NCBI RefSeq assembly: GCF_003028415.1
Contig: NZ_PYSV01000003.1
Span: 186,001-250,000 of the forward strand
From: Deinococcus arcticus
GTDB taxonomy: Bacteria; Deinococcota; Deinococci; Deinococcales; Deinococcaceae
DNA: 64,000 nucleotides
Direction: 5' to 3'
Below the pieces are notes generated by a model. The model searched no databases and was not told the DNA's origin. It worked only from the letters and a program-made list of their open reading frames with translations. Shown in pieces: positions 1 through 10,580 of the stretch; position 1 is the stretch's first letter, and each line of letters begins with the position of its first letter. The translations under genes and the position numbers were made by a program.

Positions 1-364
1 GCAGGGCCCCCACCACCATAAAAATGACGCCGCCCATGATCAGCAGGCCGATCAGGCCAAAGCCGCCGCCGCCAGAGCCAAACCCGCCGCCGTAGCCGCC
101 CCCGCCAATGATGATGGGCCCGCTGTATCCACCGCCATAGCCGCCGCCGTAGCCGCCGCTGTACCCACCCCCGTAATCGCCCCCGCGCGAGGGGCTGCTA
201 TACCCACCCCCACCGCCATAGCCACCCCCCGAACTGCCTGAACTGCGGCCCCCAAAACCGCCGCCGGACTGCGCGTGGGCCAGCCCCAGCAGCAGGGGCA
301 GCAGCAGGGTACTCAGCAGCAGGAAGCGGCGCAGCGGGGCAAACAGGGGCGGCTGTGCGGTCAT
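1..364 (-). CDS. Glycine-rich secreted/membrane protein, DUF1517-like (N-terminal part; C-terminus off the window)
   Basis: The reading frame begins at ATG 364 and runs off the left edge without a stop (121 codons visible). Residues 1-32 form a signal peptide (basic start, a run of Leu, cleavage after AHA). Residues 34-100 are almost pure Gly/Ser/Tyr repeats of the type [11 protein letters not shown] hydrophobic segment then begins ([19 protein letters not shown]). This order of signal peptide, Gly-rich stretch and membrane helix is typical of DUF1517-type proteins, but the diagnostic C-terminal domain lies outside the window. A TACACT box lies 5 nt before the ATG, so the mRNA is probably leaderless. 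Function unknown. Confidence 0.75.
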   Translation of the reverse strand, partial: MTAQPPLFAPLRRFLLLSTLLLPLLLGLAHAQSGGGFGGRSSGSSGGGYGGGGGYSSPSRGGDYGGGYSGGYGGGYGGGYSGPIIIGGGGYGGGFGSGGGGFGLIGLLIMGGVIFMVVGAL

Positions 365-480
365 ACCGCAGTGTACTGGCCCTCCAGAAGCGCAGCTGCA
401 CCGTTTCTTATGGGGTGGTGATGGATTTTGTTCACGAATGCTGTCCGGCGTAGGCGCCCAGGCGGCGTACACTGGCCGGC

Positions 481-849
481 GTGAGTGCACGCGCCGTCAT
501 CCTGACCCCCGACGCCTGGACGGCCTTTCTGGGCCGCCTGTACGAGCGCGACGACCGGCTGGACGTGCGCCAGGAAGGCCAGACCTACGCGGCAGATGAG
601 CTGGTGGACGCCTGGGTACTCAGCGGCCACGCCGAGGCGCTGCGCAGCGCCGAGGTGGACGGCGACCTATGGGGCACCCTGCAGGACCTGGAGGAAAGCG
701 CGGGGTCCGAGGAGGAGGCGTGGGCCAGGATCGTGGCCTTTTACCTGGACCGCGGCTGCGTGCTGGTGCAGGTGCGGGGCCTGGACGAGCCCGAGGACTG
801 GATTCTCAGCGAAACGCTGGCCCGCCGCCTGGGCCTGCCGGTGGACTGA
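481..849 (+). CDS. Hypothetical protein, 122 aa
   Basis: A small acidic cytosolic protein with no signal peptide or membrane helix. I do not recognise the family. The start is GTG 481, preceded by TACACT (468-473) with 7 nt between, which fits a leaderless mRNA and sets the start. Codon use is typical of neighbouring genes. It is divergent from the Gly-rich protein, and about 225 bp of apparently empty DNA follows before the next gene. Confidence 0.7.
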   Translation: MSARAVILTPDAWTAFLGRLYERDDRLDVRQEGQTYAADELVDAWVLSGHAEALRSAEVDGDLWGTLQDLEESAGSEEEAWARIVAFYLDRGCVLVQVRGLDEPEDWILSETLARRLGLPVD

Positions 850-1074
850 GGGGCACGGCTGGCTGCTGCCTGGCCGGTCCAGAGCAGAAGCAGAGAGCCC
901 CCACACCCGCAGGGGAGGCGAGAACCCTCTGCGCTGCCCGAAGTGAATCGGTGTTGCCCGCAATGGCGCTCGCGCCCAGCGCAGCGCCGTCCGGTCCCTG
1001 CCCTGGCCCCGGCGTGAACCGCGTGTAAATCGCGCCTCATCCCGTACAGATGAGGGGGGCGTAGGCTCTTTCTC

Positions 1075-1728
1075 ATGAGAGAGCATCATTTTCCCCTGAA
1101 ACGTCTGCTGGTGCTGGGTGCCCTGGTGGGCGCCGGCGCGTACTACTTCAGCCGCGAGCAGAACCGCCGCGCGCTGGACGCCAAGCTGGCCGAACTGGGC
1201 CTGAAAGACGCCGCGCACGACGTGGGCCAGAGCGTGACCAAGGGCTGGGAAAAGACCAAGGAAGCCGCCAAGGACGCGGGCGCCGTGCTGGCCGAAAAGG
1301 CCAGTGAGGTCAAGGACGCGGCGAGCACGGGCGGGGTTCAGGCTGCTGCCGAGAAGGCCAAGGACGTGGCCGGCGACGTGAAAACGGCCGTGGGGGGCGC
1401 CGCCACCCAGGCCGGAGCCGCGGCCCAGGGCGTGGCCCAGACCGCCAGCGACAAGGCCCAGGACCTGAAGGCCGACGCCAAGGCAGGCGCCCAGCAGGCC
1501 GCCAGCGACCTGAAGGCGGGCGCGCAGCAAGCCGCTGAAGGGGCCAGGACCACTGCCCAGACAGCCGCGCAGGGTGCGGGTCAGAGCACCCAGAAACCCG
1601 CTGCCCAGGGCGGCACCCCGGCCCAGGCGAACAGCCAGGGCGCAGCAGGCACCCAGCCCCAGACGAACCAGGGCCAGCAGGGGAACGCAGGCACCGGCCC
1701 CAAACCCGGCAGCAACGGCAAAGCCTGA
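1075..1728 (+). CDS. LEA/YtxH-like membrane-anchored stress protein, 217 aa
   Basis: Residues 8-24 form one N-terminal membrane helix followed by a basic stop-transfer (SREQNRR). Residues 30-160 are an Ala/Lys/Asp/Glu-rich amphipathic region made of irregular 11-residue-like units (KAKDVAGDVKTAVGG and similar), as in group 3 LEA proteins and YtxH-type proteins. The last 60 residues are a disordered Gln/Gly/Ala/Pro tail. LEA-like proteins protect membranes and enzymes during drying, and this is a reasonable inference for a desiccation-tolerant genus but not shown here. TAGGCT lies 7 nt before ATG 1075, indicating a leaderless mRNA. Confidence 0.7.
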   Translation: MREHHFPLKRLLVLGALVGAGAYYFSREQNRRALDAKLAELGLKDAAHDVGQSVTKGWEKTKEAAKDAGAVLAEKASEVKDAASTGGVQAAAEKAKDVAGDVKTAVGGAATQAGAAAQGVAQTASDKAQDLKADAKAGAQQAASDLKAGAQQAAEGARTTAQTAAQGAGQSTQKPAAQGGTPAQANSQGAAGTQPQTNQGQQGNAGTGPKPGSNGKA

Positions 1729-1856
1729 ACGGCGCTCTCCCCGGCCCCTCCCTCTGCCTGGGGGGGCTGTTCTCTTTGCCCGGTTCTCTTTGTGCAGGCC
1801 CCGCACCGTAAGGCGTGTTCCTGCCCGCCCTGAGCACTGCCCGCTACACTCGCCCC

Positions 1857-2165
1857 ATGACGCGCCGGGATGAGCAGGGCCAGACCCAGACACTGGAGCG
1901 CACGCACACCGAGAAGCCCCGGCTGTTTCGGGTGCTGCTGCTGAACGATGACTACACGCCCATGGACTTTGTGGTGATGGTGCTGCGGCGCTACTTTCGC
2001 AAGGCCCAGCCCGACGCCGAGCTGATCATGCTGGCGGTCCACCGCAAGGGCCAGGGGGTGGCCGGGGTCTACCCGCGCGACGTGGCCGAGACCAAGGTGG
2101 CGCAGGTCACCGCGCACGCCCGGCAGGAGGGCCACCCGCTGCGGGTGGTGGCCGAGCCGGAATGA
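1857..2165 (+). CDS. clpS: ATP-dependent Clp protease adaptor ClpS
   Basis: A 102-residue adaptor that binds N-end-rule substrates and hands them to ClpA. The conserved core is present: [16 protein letters not shown] (the DDYTPM motif lines the N-degron pocket) and the ClpA-contacting helix around [10 protein letters not shown] disordered N-terminal tail of about 20 residues precedes it, as is usual. Start ATG 1857 is chosen over an in-frame GTG at 1815 because TACACT (1845-1850) lies 6 nt upstream, implying a leaderless start. clpA follows 31 bp downstream with its own Shine-Dalgarno, giving the classic clpS-clpA operon. Confidence 0.96.
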   Translation: MTRRDEQGQTQTLERTHTEKPRLFRVLLLNDDYTPMDFVVMVLRRYFRKAQPDAELIMLAVHRKGQGVAGVYPRDVAETKVAQVTAHARQEGHPLRVVAEPE

Positions 2166-2196
2166 AGCCCCCCACGAACCCCTTCCGGAGGCGCAC

Positions 2197-4413
<2,217 letters not shown>

Positions 4414-4491
4414 GCTGGTGGGGGAAGACCTAAAGACGTGTTGCCACTTTCCTCATACCGCTCCCCGGGGTCAGCCGGGAAGATGGCAGGC

Positions 4492-5001
4492 ATGAAACCC
4501 ACCCTGCTGGCCCTGATCACCGCTGCCCTGCTGGCGTCCTGCGCGCCCCAGAACGAAGGCGAGACCACCACCACCGAAACCACCACGACGGAAACCACGA
4601 CCGACACGGGCACGGAGACCACCGAAACCACCACGGAAAGCACCGACACGGCAACCACCGAGGGCACCACCGACGCCGCCGACGATGCCGCCGACCCCGG
4701 CGCCGACAGCACCCTGACCAACAGCGACGATGCGAACGCCAGCGAGGAAGTGGATATGGCCGTGGGCGACGGCCTGGAAGGCACCGTGACCGACTTTGAC
4801 GGCACCGCCCAGACCTTCACCCTCAATGAGAACGACGCCAACTACGCTGTGCAGGTCTCGGCCGACACGGTGTATGAAGGCACCGCCACCAGCGCCGACG
4901 AGTTCTTCGGCACCGACCGCGCCGACGCCAACGTGGCCGTTGAAGGCGACATCGACGAGAGCACCAACACCCTGAACGCCACCAAGATCACCCTGAACTG
5001 A
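4492..5001 (+). CDS. Thr/Glu-rich lipoprotein with DUF5666-like domain
   Basis: A 169-residue exported lipoprotein. The signal peptide ends in the lipobox LLASC (Cys at about residue 17). Residues 25-80 are a low-complexity linker dominated by TTTE/ETTT units and acidic residues. Residues 85-169 form a small beta domain (GTVTDFDGTAQTFTLNENDA and following), resembling DUF5666. ATG 4492 is preferred because it gives a standard K-containing signal peptide; ATG 4483 is also possible. Function unknown; the linker suggests a spacer lifting a small beta-barrel off the membrane. A terminator hairpin follows. Confidence 0.8.
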   Translation: MKPTLLALITAALLASCAPQNEGETTTTETTTTETTTDTGTETTETTTESTDTATTEGTTDAADDAADPGADSTLTNSDDANASEEVDMAVGDGLEGTVTDFDGTAQTFTLNENDANYAVQVSADTVYEGTATSADEFFGTDRADANVAVEGDIDESTNTLNATKITLN

Positions 5002-5014
5002 GCTGCAGCCCTGG

Positions 5015-5047
5015 CACCGGCCTTCCTTGATGGAGGCCGGTGTTGTG
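5015..5047 (+). terminator. Rho-independent terminator after the lipoprotein gene
   Basis: A perfect 9-bp stem CACCGGCCT (5015-5023) / AGGCCGGTG (5034-5042) with a 10-nt loop, followed by the U-biased tail TTGTG. It lies 13 bp after the lipoprotein stop. Confidence 0.75.
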
Positions 5048-5363
5048 TGTGCCCGCAAAGCTGCCCGGAAGACGAAGCCCACAGGCACCCCTTTGCCGAC
5101 ACGCCCTGTTGCCGCTGGGCGGCCCTGTTCGCCACGCTGGCCAATCGGGGAGGACGCCACATGACCACCCGAGGGGCCGTCCTCCTTCCTGCCTCCGCAT
5201 AGTACGGACTTCGATGGAATTGTTGGCAGAAACGATACAATTCGAGCGGACTCGGAGAGCTGCTTCACAGCGCGAGCAGGAGGAACACGTCGCCCCGGGC
5301 GTGGCGTGAGCAATTCGGTTCTGTTCCGGATTGTGGGCGTTACAGACAGAATCCGTATAACAG
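5043..5363. other. Hairpin-rich intergenic region without a convincing gene
   Basis: Between two convergent genes, this stretch of more than 300 bp has no good coding frame. It is less GC-rich than its surroundings and contains three dyads: GAATTGT (5217-5223) / ACAATTC (5237-5243); CAATTCGG (5311-5318) / CCGGATTG (5326-5333), one mismatch; and TTCTGTTCCGGATT (5319-5332) against AATCCGTATAACAGAA (5350-5365). The 10-mer TTCTGTTATA (minus strand, 5356-5365) also occurs in the ddrA promoter. It could encode a small RNA or be a decayed mobile remnant. Confidence 0.4.
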
Positions 5364-5391
5364 AAAAAACCGGGCTTTGGTGCGGCCCGGT
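5364..5391 (-). terminator. Rho-independent terminator of the CoA-transferase operon
   Basis: On the minus strand the stem ACCGGGC (5391-5385) / GCCCGGT (5375-5369) is followed directly by a run of T residues (5368-5364). It lies about 20 bp after the stop of the CoA-transferase gene. Confidence 0.85.
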
Positions 5392-5410
5392 CTGCTGTGA
5401 TGAGCACCGA

Positions 5411-6775
5411 TTAAACCGGGGCCACCTCCGCTGGCAGGGCCTCAATAAAGGCCGCACCCGTGCTGGCGCGCACCTCGTCCAGGGTGGCGCCGGGCATCAG
5501 TTCAGTCAGGGTGAGCACGCCGCCCCGGAATTCAAACACCGCCTTGTCGGTAATCACCAGATCCACCGCGCCGCGTGCGGTCAGCGGCAGGGTGCAGTCC
5601 GGGACGATCTTGGGCGTGCCGTCGGGGTCGGTATGACTCATGGTGATGATCAGGCGCCGCGCCCCGCCCGCCAGATCCATGGCGCCGCCCACGCCCAGAA
5701 GCGGCTTGCCAGGCACCGCCCAGTTGGCCAGGTTGCCGCAGGCGTCCACCTGCAGGCCGCCCATCACCGCCACATCCACATGCCGCCCGCGAATCATGGC
5801 AAAGGAATCGGCGCTGTCAAAGTAGCTGGCCCCTGGCAGGGCAGTCACCGGAATCTTGCCCGCGTTCACCGGATAGTCCAGCGCGCCGCCGTCCTCGGGG
5901 GCGGGGCCCACGCCCAGCATGCCGTTCTCGGTGTGCAGGTTCACGCCGTGTTCGGGCGTGATCAGGTCGGCCACCAGCGTAGGAATGCCAATACCCAGGT
6001 TCACCACGTCGCCCCTGTTCAGCTCCCTCAGGGCGCGGCGGGCCATGTTCATGCGCGCCTCGTCCACCCGCTTGGCACTGGCCTTCACGCTGGCACTGGA
6101 CCCCAGGTGTTCAGGCAACAGCGGCGCCTGCACCAGATAGTCCACGTACAGCCCTGGCGTGTGCACCTGCTCGGGTGGGATGGTCCCCACCGGCACGATT
6201 TCTTCCACCTCGGCAATCACGAGGTCGGCGGCGGTGGCCATCGCCTTGTTGAAGTTCTGCTCGGTCAGGCGGTACTGCAGGTTGCCCGCTGTGTCGGCCC
6301 GCCACGCGCGCACAAAGGCCACGTCGCCGCGCAGGGCAGGCACGAAGATCATTTCCTGTCCGTTCAGGGTGCGCACGTCGGCGTCCCCGGCAATCAGGGT
6401 GCCGGCGGCCGTGGGCGTGTAGAAGCCGCCCAGCCCGGCGCCCCCGGCCCGCAGCGCCTCGGCCAGTGTGCCCTGGGGCAGCAGTTGCACCTCCAGCCAG
6501 CCCTCCTGGTTCGCCTTTACGGCTTCGGGGTTGGACGTGAAGTACGAGCCCACCGCCCGGGCAATCTGCCGGTTGCGCAGCAGTCTTCCCCCGCTCAGCC
6601 CGGGCTCGGATACGTTGTTCGCCACGTAGGTCAGGCCCCGCACGTCCGTTTGGGCCAGCGCATGCACCAGATGCACCGGGTTGCCGGTCATGCCAAACCC
6701 CCCCACCAGCAGGGTCTGGCCGCTTTTCACCTGGGCAGCGGCTTCCTGCGGGGTGATCACGGGAACGATTTTCAT
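5411..6775 (-). CDS. Fused alpha/beta 3-oxoacid CoA-transferase, 454 aa
   Basis: A class I CoA-transferase with both subunits in one chain, SCOT-like. The N-terminal half carries the CoA-binding glycine loop ([11 protein letters not shown] near residue 25). The C-terminal half carries the catalytic glutamate motif TENGMLG (Glu near residue 283). It transfers CoA between acyl donors and 3-oxoacids such as acetoacetate or 3-oxoadipate; the exact substrate cannot be read from sequence. The ATG overlaps the upstream thiolase stop by 4 bp (ATGA), so the two are translationally coupled and probably activate and cleave the same 3-oxoacyl substrate. Confidence 0.88.
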   Translation of the reverse strand: MKIVPVITPQEAAAQVKSGQTLLVGGFGMTGNPVHLVHALAQTDVRGLTYVANNVSEPGLSGGRLLRNRQIARAVGSYFTSNPEAVKANQEGWLEVQLLPQGTLAEALRAGGAGLGGFYTPTAAGTLIAGDADVRTLNGQEMIFVPALRGDVAFVRAWRADTAGNLQYRLTEQNFNKAMATAADLVIAEVEEIVPVGTIPPEQVHTPGLYVDYLVQAPLLPEHLGSSASVKASAKRVDEARMNMARRALRELNRGDVVNLGIGIPTLVADLITPEHGVNLHTENGMLGVGPAPEDGGALDYPVNAGKIPVTALPGASYFDSADSFAMIRGRHVDVAVMGGLQVDACGNLANWAVPGKPLLGVGGAMDLAGGARRLIITMSHTDPDGTPKIVPDCTLPLTARGAVDLVITDKAVFEFRGGVLTLTELMPGATLDEVRASTGAAFIEALPAEVAPV

Positions 6776-8073
6776 GCCTCCACCCGCTCAATGATGGCGG
6801 CCTCGCCCTGGCCCACGCCCACGCAGAGGGTGGCCAGGCCATAGCGCCCTTCCCGACGGGCCAGTTCGTGCGTCAGGGCCACGATCAGGCGGGCGCCGCT
6901 CATGCCCAGCGGGTGGCCCAGGGCGATGGCGCCGCCGTTGACGTTCACCTTCTCCTCGGGCAGGCCCAGTTCACGGATGCAGGCCAGTGCCTGCACGGCA
7001 AACGCCTCGTTCAGCTCAATCAGGTCCAGGTCGGCCACGCTCAGGCCGGTGCGCGCCAGAACCTTGCGGGTGGCGGGAATGGGCCCCAGGCCCATCACGC
7101 GCGCCTCCACGCCTGCCGAGGCGCCGCCCACCCAGCGGGCCAGCGGGGTGATCCCCAGCTCGCGCGCCCGGGCGGCCGACATCAGCACCAGGGCCGCCGC
7201 GCCGTCGTTCAGGCCGCTGGCGTTGCCAGCCGTCACGCTGCCGCCCTTGCGGAAGGCGGGTTTCAGGCCCTCCAGGGTGGCTTCATCGGTGGCCAGGGTG
7301 TAGGTGTCGCCCTCTTTTTTCATGCGTGGGTGCTCGTCGGTGTCAAATACGGTCACGCCCTTGCGGCCCCTCACCTCCACCGGCACGATCTGGGACTTGA
7401 AGTGACCGGCGTTGATCGCGGCCACGGCCTTGCCCTGGCTCTCCAGGGCAAAGGCGTCCTGCGCCGCGCGGGTGATCTCGCCGCCCGCATAGGCCCCGTC
7501 GCGGCTGCGCCCGGCGATGTTCTCGGCCGTCTCCCCCATCGCTTCCAGGGGAAACAGGGCTTCCAGGGCAGGGTTGGGAAAGCGCCAGCCCAGGGTGGTG
7601 TCATAGGCAGTCACGTTGCCGTTGGCAAACGCCTGTGGGCCCTTGGGCATCACCAGCGGCGCGCGGGTCATGCTTTCCACGCCGCCCACCACATACACGT
7701 CGCCGTCGCCGCTGCGAATGGCGCGCGCCGCCGTGTTCACAGCCGAGAGGCCGCTGGCACACAGGCGGTTGACCGTCAGGCCCGCCACTGTGTCGGGCAG
7801 CCCGGCCAGCAGCGCCGCCATGCGGGCCACGTTGCGGTTGTCCTCGCCCGCCTGATTGGCGCAGCCGAAAATCACCTCTTCAATCTCGTCGCCGCTCACC
7901 CCGGCGCGGGCCACCGCCTCGCGGATCACCAGGGCGGCCAGATCGTCGGGGCGCACGCTGGCCAGGGCGCCGCGAATGGCGCCGATGGGGGTGCGAACCG
8001 CCGAGACAATCACCACGTCGCGGTCGTGCAGGGTCTGGAGGGTCAGGGGGGCGGGGGTCTGGGGGGCAGTCAT
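6772..8073 (-). CDS. Thiolase (acetyl-CoA C-acyltransferase, 3-oxoadipyl-CoA thiolase-like)
   Basis: A 433-residue thiolase. The nucleophile Cys is in NRLCASG (near residue 103), the base His in [16 protein letters not shown] (near 386), and the second Cys in CVGVGQG (near 415). The segment [10 protein letters not shown] and neighbouring ETAENIA resemble PcaF/PaaJ-type 3-oxoadipyl-CoA thiolases, but a general degradative thiolase is equally possible. ATG 8073 is preferred to GTG 8079. It forms a two-gene operon with the CoA-transferase. Without other beta-ketoadipate genes nearby, the pathway remains open. Confidence 0.88.
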   Translation of the reverse strand: MTAPQTPAPLTLQTLHDRDVVIVSAVRTPIGAIRGALASVRPDDLAALVIREAVARAGVSGDEIEEVIFGCANQAGEDNRNVARMAALLAGLPDTVAGLTVNRLCASGLSAVNTAARAIRSGDGDVYVVGGVESMTRAPLVMPKGPQAFANGNVTAYDTTLGWRFPNPALEALFPLEAMGETAENIAGRSRDGAYAGGEITRAAQDAFALESQGKAVAAINAGHFKSQIVPVEVRGRKGVTVFDTDEHPRMKKEGDTYTLATDEATLEGLKPAFRKGGSVTAGNASGLNDGAAALVLMSAARARELGITPLARWVGGASAGVEARVMGLGPIPATRKVLARTGLSVADLDLIELNEAFAVQALACIRELGLPEEKVNVNGGAIALGHPLGMSGARLIVALTHELARREGRYGLATLCVGVGQGEAAIIERVEA

Positions 8074-8223
8074 GCACACACTCCGGTTGGGGGGGGGTCA
8101 GGGCAGCGAAAGGGGCCTGGGCGCCGCCCGGGACGGGGGAGCCACCGGCAGGCCAGGAATCAACAGCCGCATTCAAGCGCGCCTGCGGGCACTTTGGAAG
8201 GGCCGGCGGCCTGGCAAACGGAA

Positions 8224-8259
8224 CGCCGCCCCAGGCATTCGTGAGGTGCCGGGGCGGCG
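8224..8259 (-). terminator. Strong hairpin, probable minus-strand terminator
   Basis: The stem CGCCGCCCC+GGCA pairs with TGCC+GGGGCGGCG (8224-8237 with 8247-8259, one bulged base). On the minus strand a T-rich stretch (TTCCGTTTG) follows. It would end transcription from the small gene at 8426-8662. It sits in the 350-bp gap 8074-8425, which holds no gene I can support. Confidence 0.55.
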
Positions 8260-8347
8260 AACACTGCTGAAAGAAAGGTGAGGGCCCGTCCTGATCCACA
8301 CGGCCGTCTGTTCCGCCGCCCCATCGCAACACCGCCGGAGGGCCGGC

Positions 8348-8373
8348 GTCACGGCCAGTGGGCCGTGACTTTT
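8348..8373 (+). terminator. Perfect plus-strand terminator with no annotated gene upstream
   Basis: A perfect 9-bp stem GTCACGGCC (8348-8356) / GGCCGTGAC (8361-8369), 4-nt loop, then TTTT (8370-8373). The T-run is on the plus strand, yet both flanking genes are on the minus strand. It may end an unannotated plus-strand small RNA. Confidence 0.6.
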
Positions 8374-8425
8374 CCCCGCGCGCTGATGAAATCGCTTTTG
8401 TCAGCGGTAGTGCCGGGGGGCCGGA

Positions 8426-8662
8426 TCAGGAGGGCCGGCTGCGGCGCAGACGGCCCAGCAGGGCAAACACCTGCCGCTGCTCTTCGGCCTGAATGGCCCG
8501 GCGCAGGGCCTCGGGGGACAGGGGCCGCACCGCCGCCTCGGCCTGTGCCGGGGGCGGGGCAGACGGCCGGGCCGGGGTGTGGGGCTGTGCGTCGCCATTC
8601 AGGTAAGGCGTCCCCCACGCCCCCCATGTCGACTGATCCGCGTCCCTGGCCTTCCTGGTCAT
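8426..8662 (-). CDS. Small conserved-looking hypothetical protein, 78 aa
   Basis: The protein begins [20 protein letters not shown], has a Pro/Ala-rich middle, and ends in a basic helix ([20 protein letters not shown] then RRSR). No membrane helix or known domain. On the minus strand TACCCT lies 7 nt before the ATG (8662), the same leaderless arrangement seen in clear genes nearby, which supports reality of this short gene. The C-terminal helix is typical of a protein- or nucleic-acid-binding peptide, but no function is assigned. Confidence 0.65.
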   Translation of the reverse strand: MTRKARDADQSTWGAWGTPYLNGDAQPHTPARPSAPPPAQAEAAVRPLSPEALRRAIQAEEQRQVFALLGRLRRSRPS

Positions 8663-8824
8663 GGGCACAGGGTAGGCGCCGGGTTCACACAATTCTCTGA
8701 CGAACTGAGCGCGGCATGAAGCGCGCATGTGGACAGCCCCTGAACGCCCGGCAGCCCGCAGCCGGTATGCTCGCGGGCGCCAGAGGCACGGCTGTATTCG
8801 CCTGCCTGAAGGGAGAACCCCACG

Positions 8825-10456
8825 ATGAGCATCACCACCACCCCCGCCTGGAAGGCCCTGCAGGAACACCACGACGAACTGAAAGCCGCCCATCTGCGCG
8901 ACCTGTTTGCCGCTGACCCCACGCGCGGCGAGACGCTGTGCGCCGAGGGCGCGGGCCTTTATCTGGATTACAGCAAGAATCGCGTCACGCGGCAGACGCT
9001 GGAACTGCTGTGCGACCTTGCGCGGGCCGCGGGGGTGGAGCGCAGACGCGACGCCATGCTGGCCGGCGAGAAGATCAACGTGACCGAGGACCGCGCCGTG
9101 CTGCACACCGCCCTGCGCCAGCCCCGGGACGCGGCGGTGTCGGTGGACGGCCGCAACGTGGTGCCTGACGTGCACGGGGTCCTGGACCGCATGGCGGCCT
9201 TTGCCGAGGCGGTGCGCGGCGGCACGTGGCGGGGCCACACGGGCAAGCCGCTGAAAAACATCGTGAATATCGGCATTGGCGGCAGCGACCTGGGGCCGGT
9301 CATGGCCTACGAGGCGCTGAAGTTCTATGCCCAGCGCGACCTGACCCTGCGCTTCGTGTCGAACGTGGACGGCACGGATCTGGTGGAAAAGACGCGCGAC
9401 CTGAAGCCGGAAGAGACACTGTTTCTCGTGAGTTCCAAGACCTTTACCACCCAGGAGACCATGGCCAATGCCCGCTCGGCCCGCGCGTGGCTGCTCTCGG
9501 CGCTGGGGGACGAGGCGGCGGTGGCGCGGCATTTCGCGGCCGTGAGCACGAACGCCGCCGAGGTGGAGCGCTTCGGCATCGACACGGCCAACATGTTCGG
9601 GTTCTGGGACTGGGTGGGCGGGCGCTATTCCATGGACAGCGCCATTGGCCTGAGCCTGATGATCGCGGTGGGCCCCGGGCACTTCCGCGAGCTGCTGGCG
9701 GGCTTTCACGACATGGACGAGCATTTCCGCACCGCGCCACTGGAGCACAACCTGCCCGCGCTGCTGGCACTGCTGGGGGTGTGGTACAACAACTTTTTCG
9801 GCGCCCAGACGCACGCGGTGCTGCCCTACGACCAGTATCTGGCGTATTTCCCGGCCTACTTGCAGCAACTGGACATGGAAAGCAACGGCAAATCGGTCAC
9901 CCTGGAGGGCGAGGTGGTGGACTACCAGACCGGGCCGGTGGTCTGGGGCCAGCCCGGCACCAACGGCCAGCACGCCTTTTACCAGCTGATTCACCAGGGC
10001 ACCAAGCTGATTCCCTGCGACTTCATCGCCTTTTGCCAGACGCTCAACCCCCTGCCCTTGCCCGGCGGCGCCCCCCACCACGACCTGCTGAGCGCCAACG
10101 TGTTCGCGCAGACCGAGGCCCTGGCCTTTGGCAAGACCCAGGCCCAGGTGCTGGCCGAGGGGGGGGTGAGCCCGGACCTGGCGCCCCACCGCGTCTTTGA
10201 GGGCAACCGGCCCACCAACACCCTGCTGGCCGACCGCCTGACCCCGCGCACCCTGGGCGCCCTGATTGCCCTGTACGAACATAAGGTCTTTGTGCAGGGC
10301 GCCGTGTGGAACATCAATTCTTTCGACCAGTGGGGAGTGGAACTGGGCAAGGTGCTGGCCAGCCAGATTGTGCCGGAACTGGGCGAGGCTGAACCTGAAC
10401 TGGCGCACGACAGCTCCACCAACGCCCTGATTCGCCGCTACCGCGCCCGGCGCTGA
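8825..10456 (+). CDS. pgi: Glucose-6-phosphate isomerase
   Basis: A 543-residue phosphoglucose isomerase of the long (E. coli-like) type, interconverting glucose-6-P and fructose-6-P. Signatures: [13 protein letters not shown] (phosphate binding, near residue 145), [11 protein letters not shown] (near 205), the catalytic Glu in [11 protein letters not shown] (near 351), His in [11 protein letters not shown] (near 383) and Lys in [10 protein letters not shown] (near 509). A Shine-Dalgarno-like GAAGGGAGAA precedes the ATG. The upstream TATGCT near 8767 would give a 5' leader of about 50 nt. A terminator follows the stop. Confidence 0.97.
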   Translation: MSITTTPAWKALQEHHDELKAAHLRDLFAADPTRGETLCAEGAGLYLDYSKNRVTRQTLELLCDLARAAGVERRRDAMLAGEKINVTEDRAVLHTALRQPRDAAVSVDGRNVVPDVHGVLDRMAAFAEAVRGGTWRGHTGKPLKNIVNIGIGGSDLGPVMAYEALKFYAQRDLTLRFVSNVDGTDLVEKTRDLKPEETLFLVSSKTFTTQETMANARSARAWLLSALGDEAAVARHFAAVSTNAAEVERFGIDTANMFGFWDWVGGRYSMDSAIGLSLMIAVGPGHFRELLAGFHDMDEHFRTAPLEHNLPALLALLGVWYNNFFGAQTHAVLPYDQYLAYFPAYLQQLDMESNGKSVTLEGEVVDYQTGPVVWGQPGTNGQHAFYQLIHQGTKLIPCDFIAFCQTLNPLPLPGGAPHHDLLSANVFAQTEALAFGKTQAQVLAEGGVSPDLAPHRVFEGNRPTNTLLADRLTPRTLGALIALYEHKVFVQGAVWNINSFDQWGVELGKVLASQIVPELGEAEPELAHDSSTNALIRRYRARR

Positions 10457-10463
10457 GGGTCCA

Positions 10464-10506
10464 GCCGCCGCCCGCGCCGGCCCCCCGGCGGGCGGCGGCA
10501 CATTCT
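10464..10506 (+). terminator. Terminator-like hairpin after pgi
   Basis: A perfect 11-bp stem GCCGCCGCCCG (10464-10474) / CGGGCGGCGGC (10489-10499), followed by ACATTCT. The U-tract is weak, but the stem is very stable and 8 bp after the pgi stop. Confidence 0.6.
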
Positions 10507-10580
10507 GCGGCGCCCCGGTCTGCTAAAGAGGGAATGGAGGCCCGTTCAAGCCCCCCTTTGAATTGCCCCCCCTTCCCCCC

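Noticed and set aside
5214..5309. 31-codon frame MELLAETIQFERTRRAASQR and so on
   Set aside because: No ribosome site or -10 at useful distance and no family; considered random within the dyad-rich gap.
5349..5365. RDRM site TTCTGTTATACGGATTC on the minus strand
   Set aside because: Matches the consensus only in its left half and no damage gene lies downstream; kept only as an oddity.
5306..6844. Plus-strand open frame opposite the CoA-transferase
   Set aside because: Antisense shadow; the minus strand encodes a clear enzyme with catalytic motifs.
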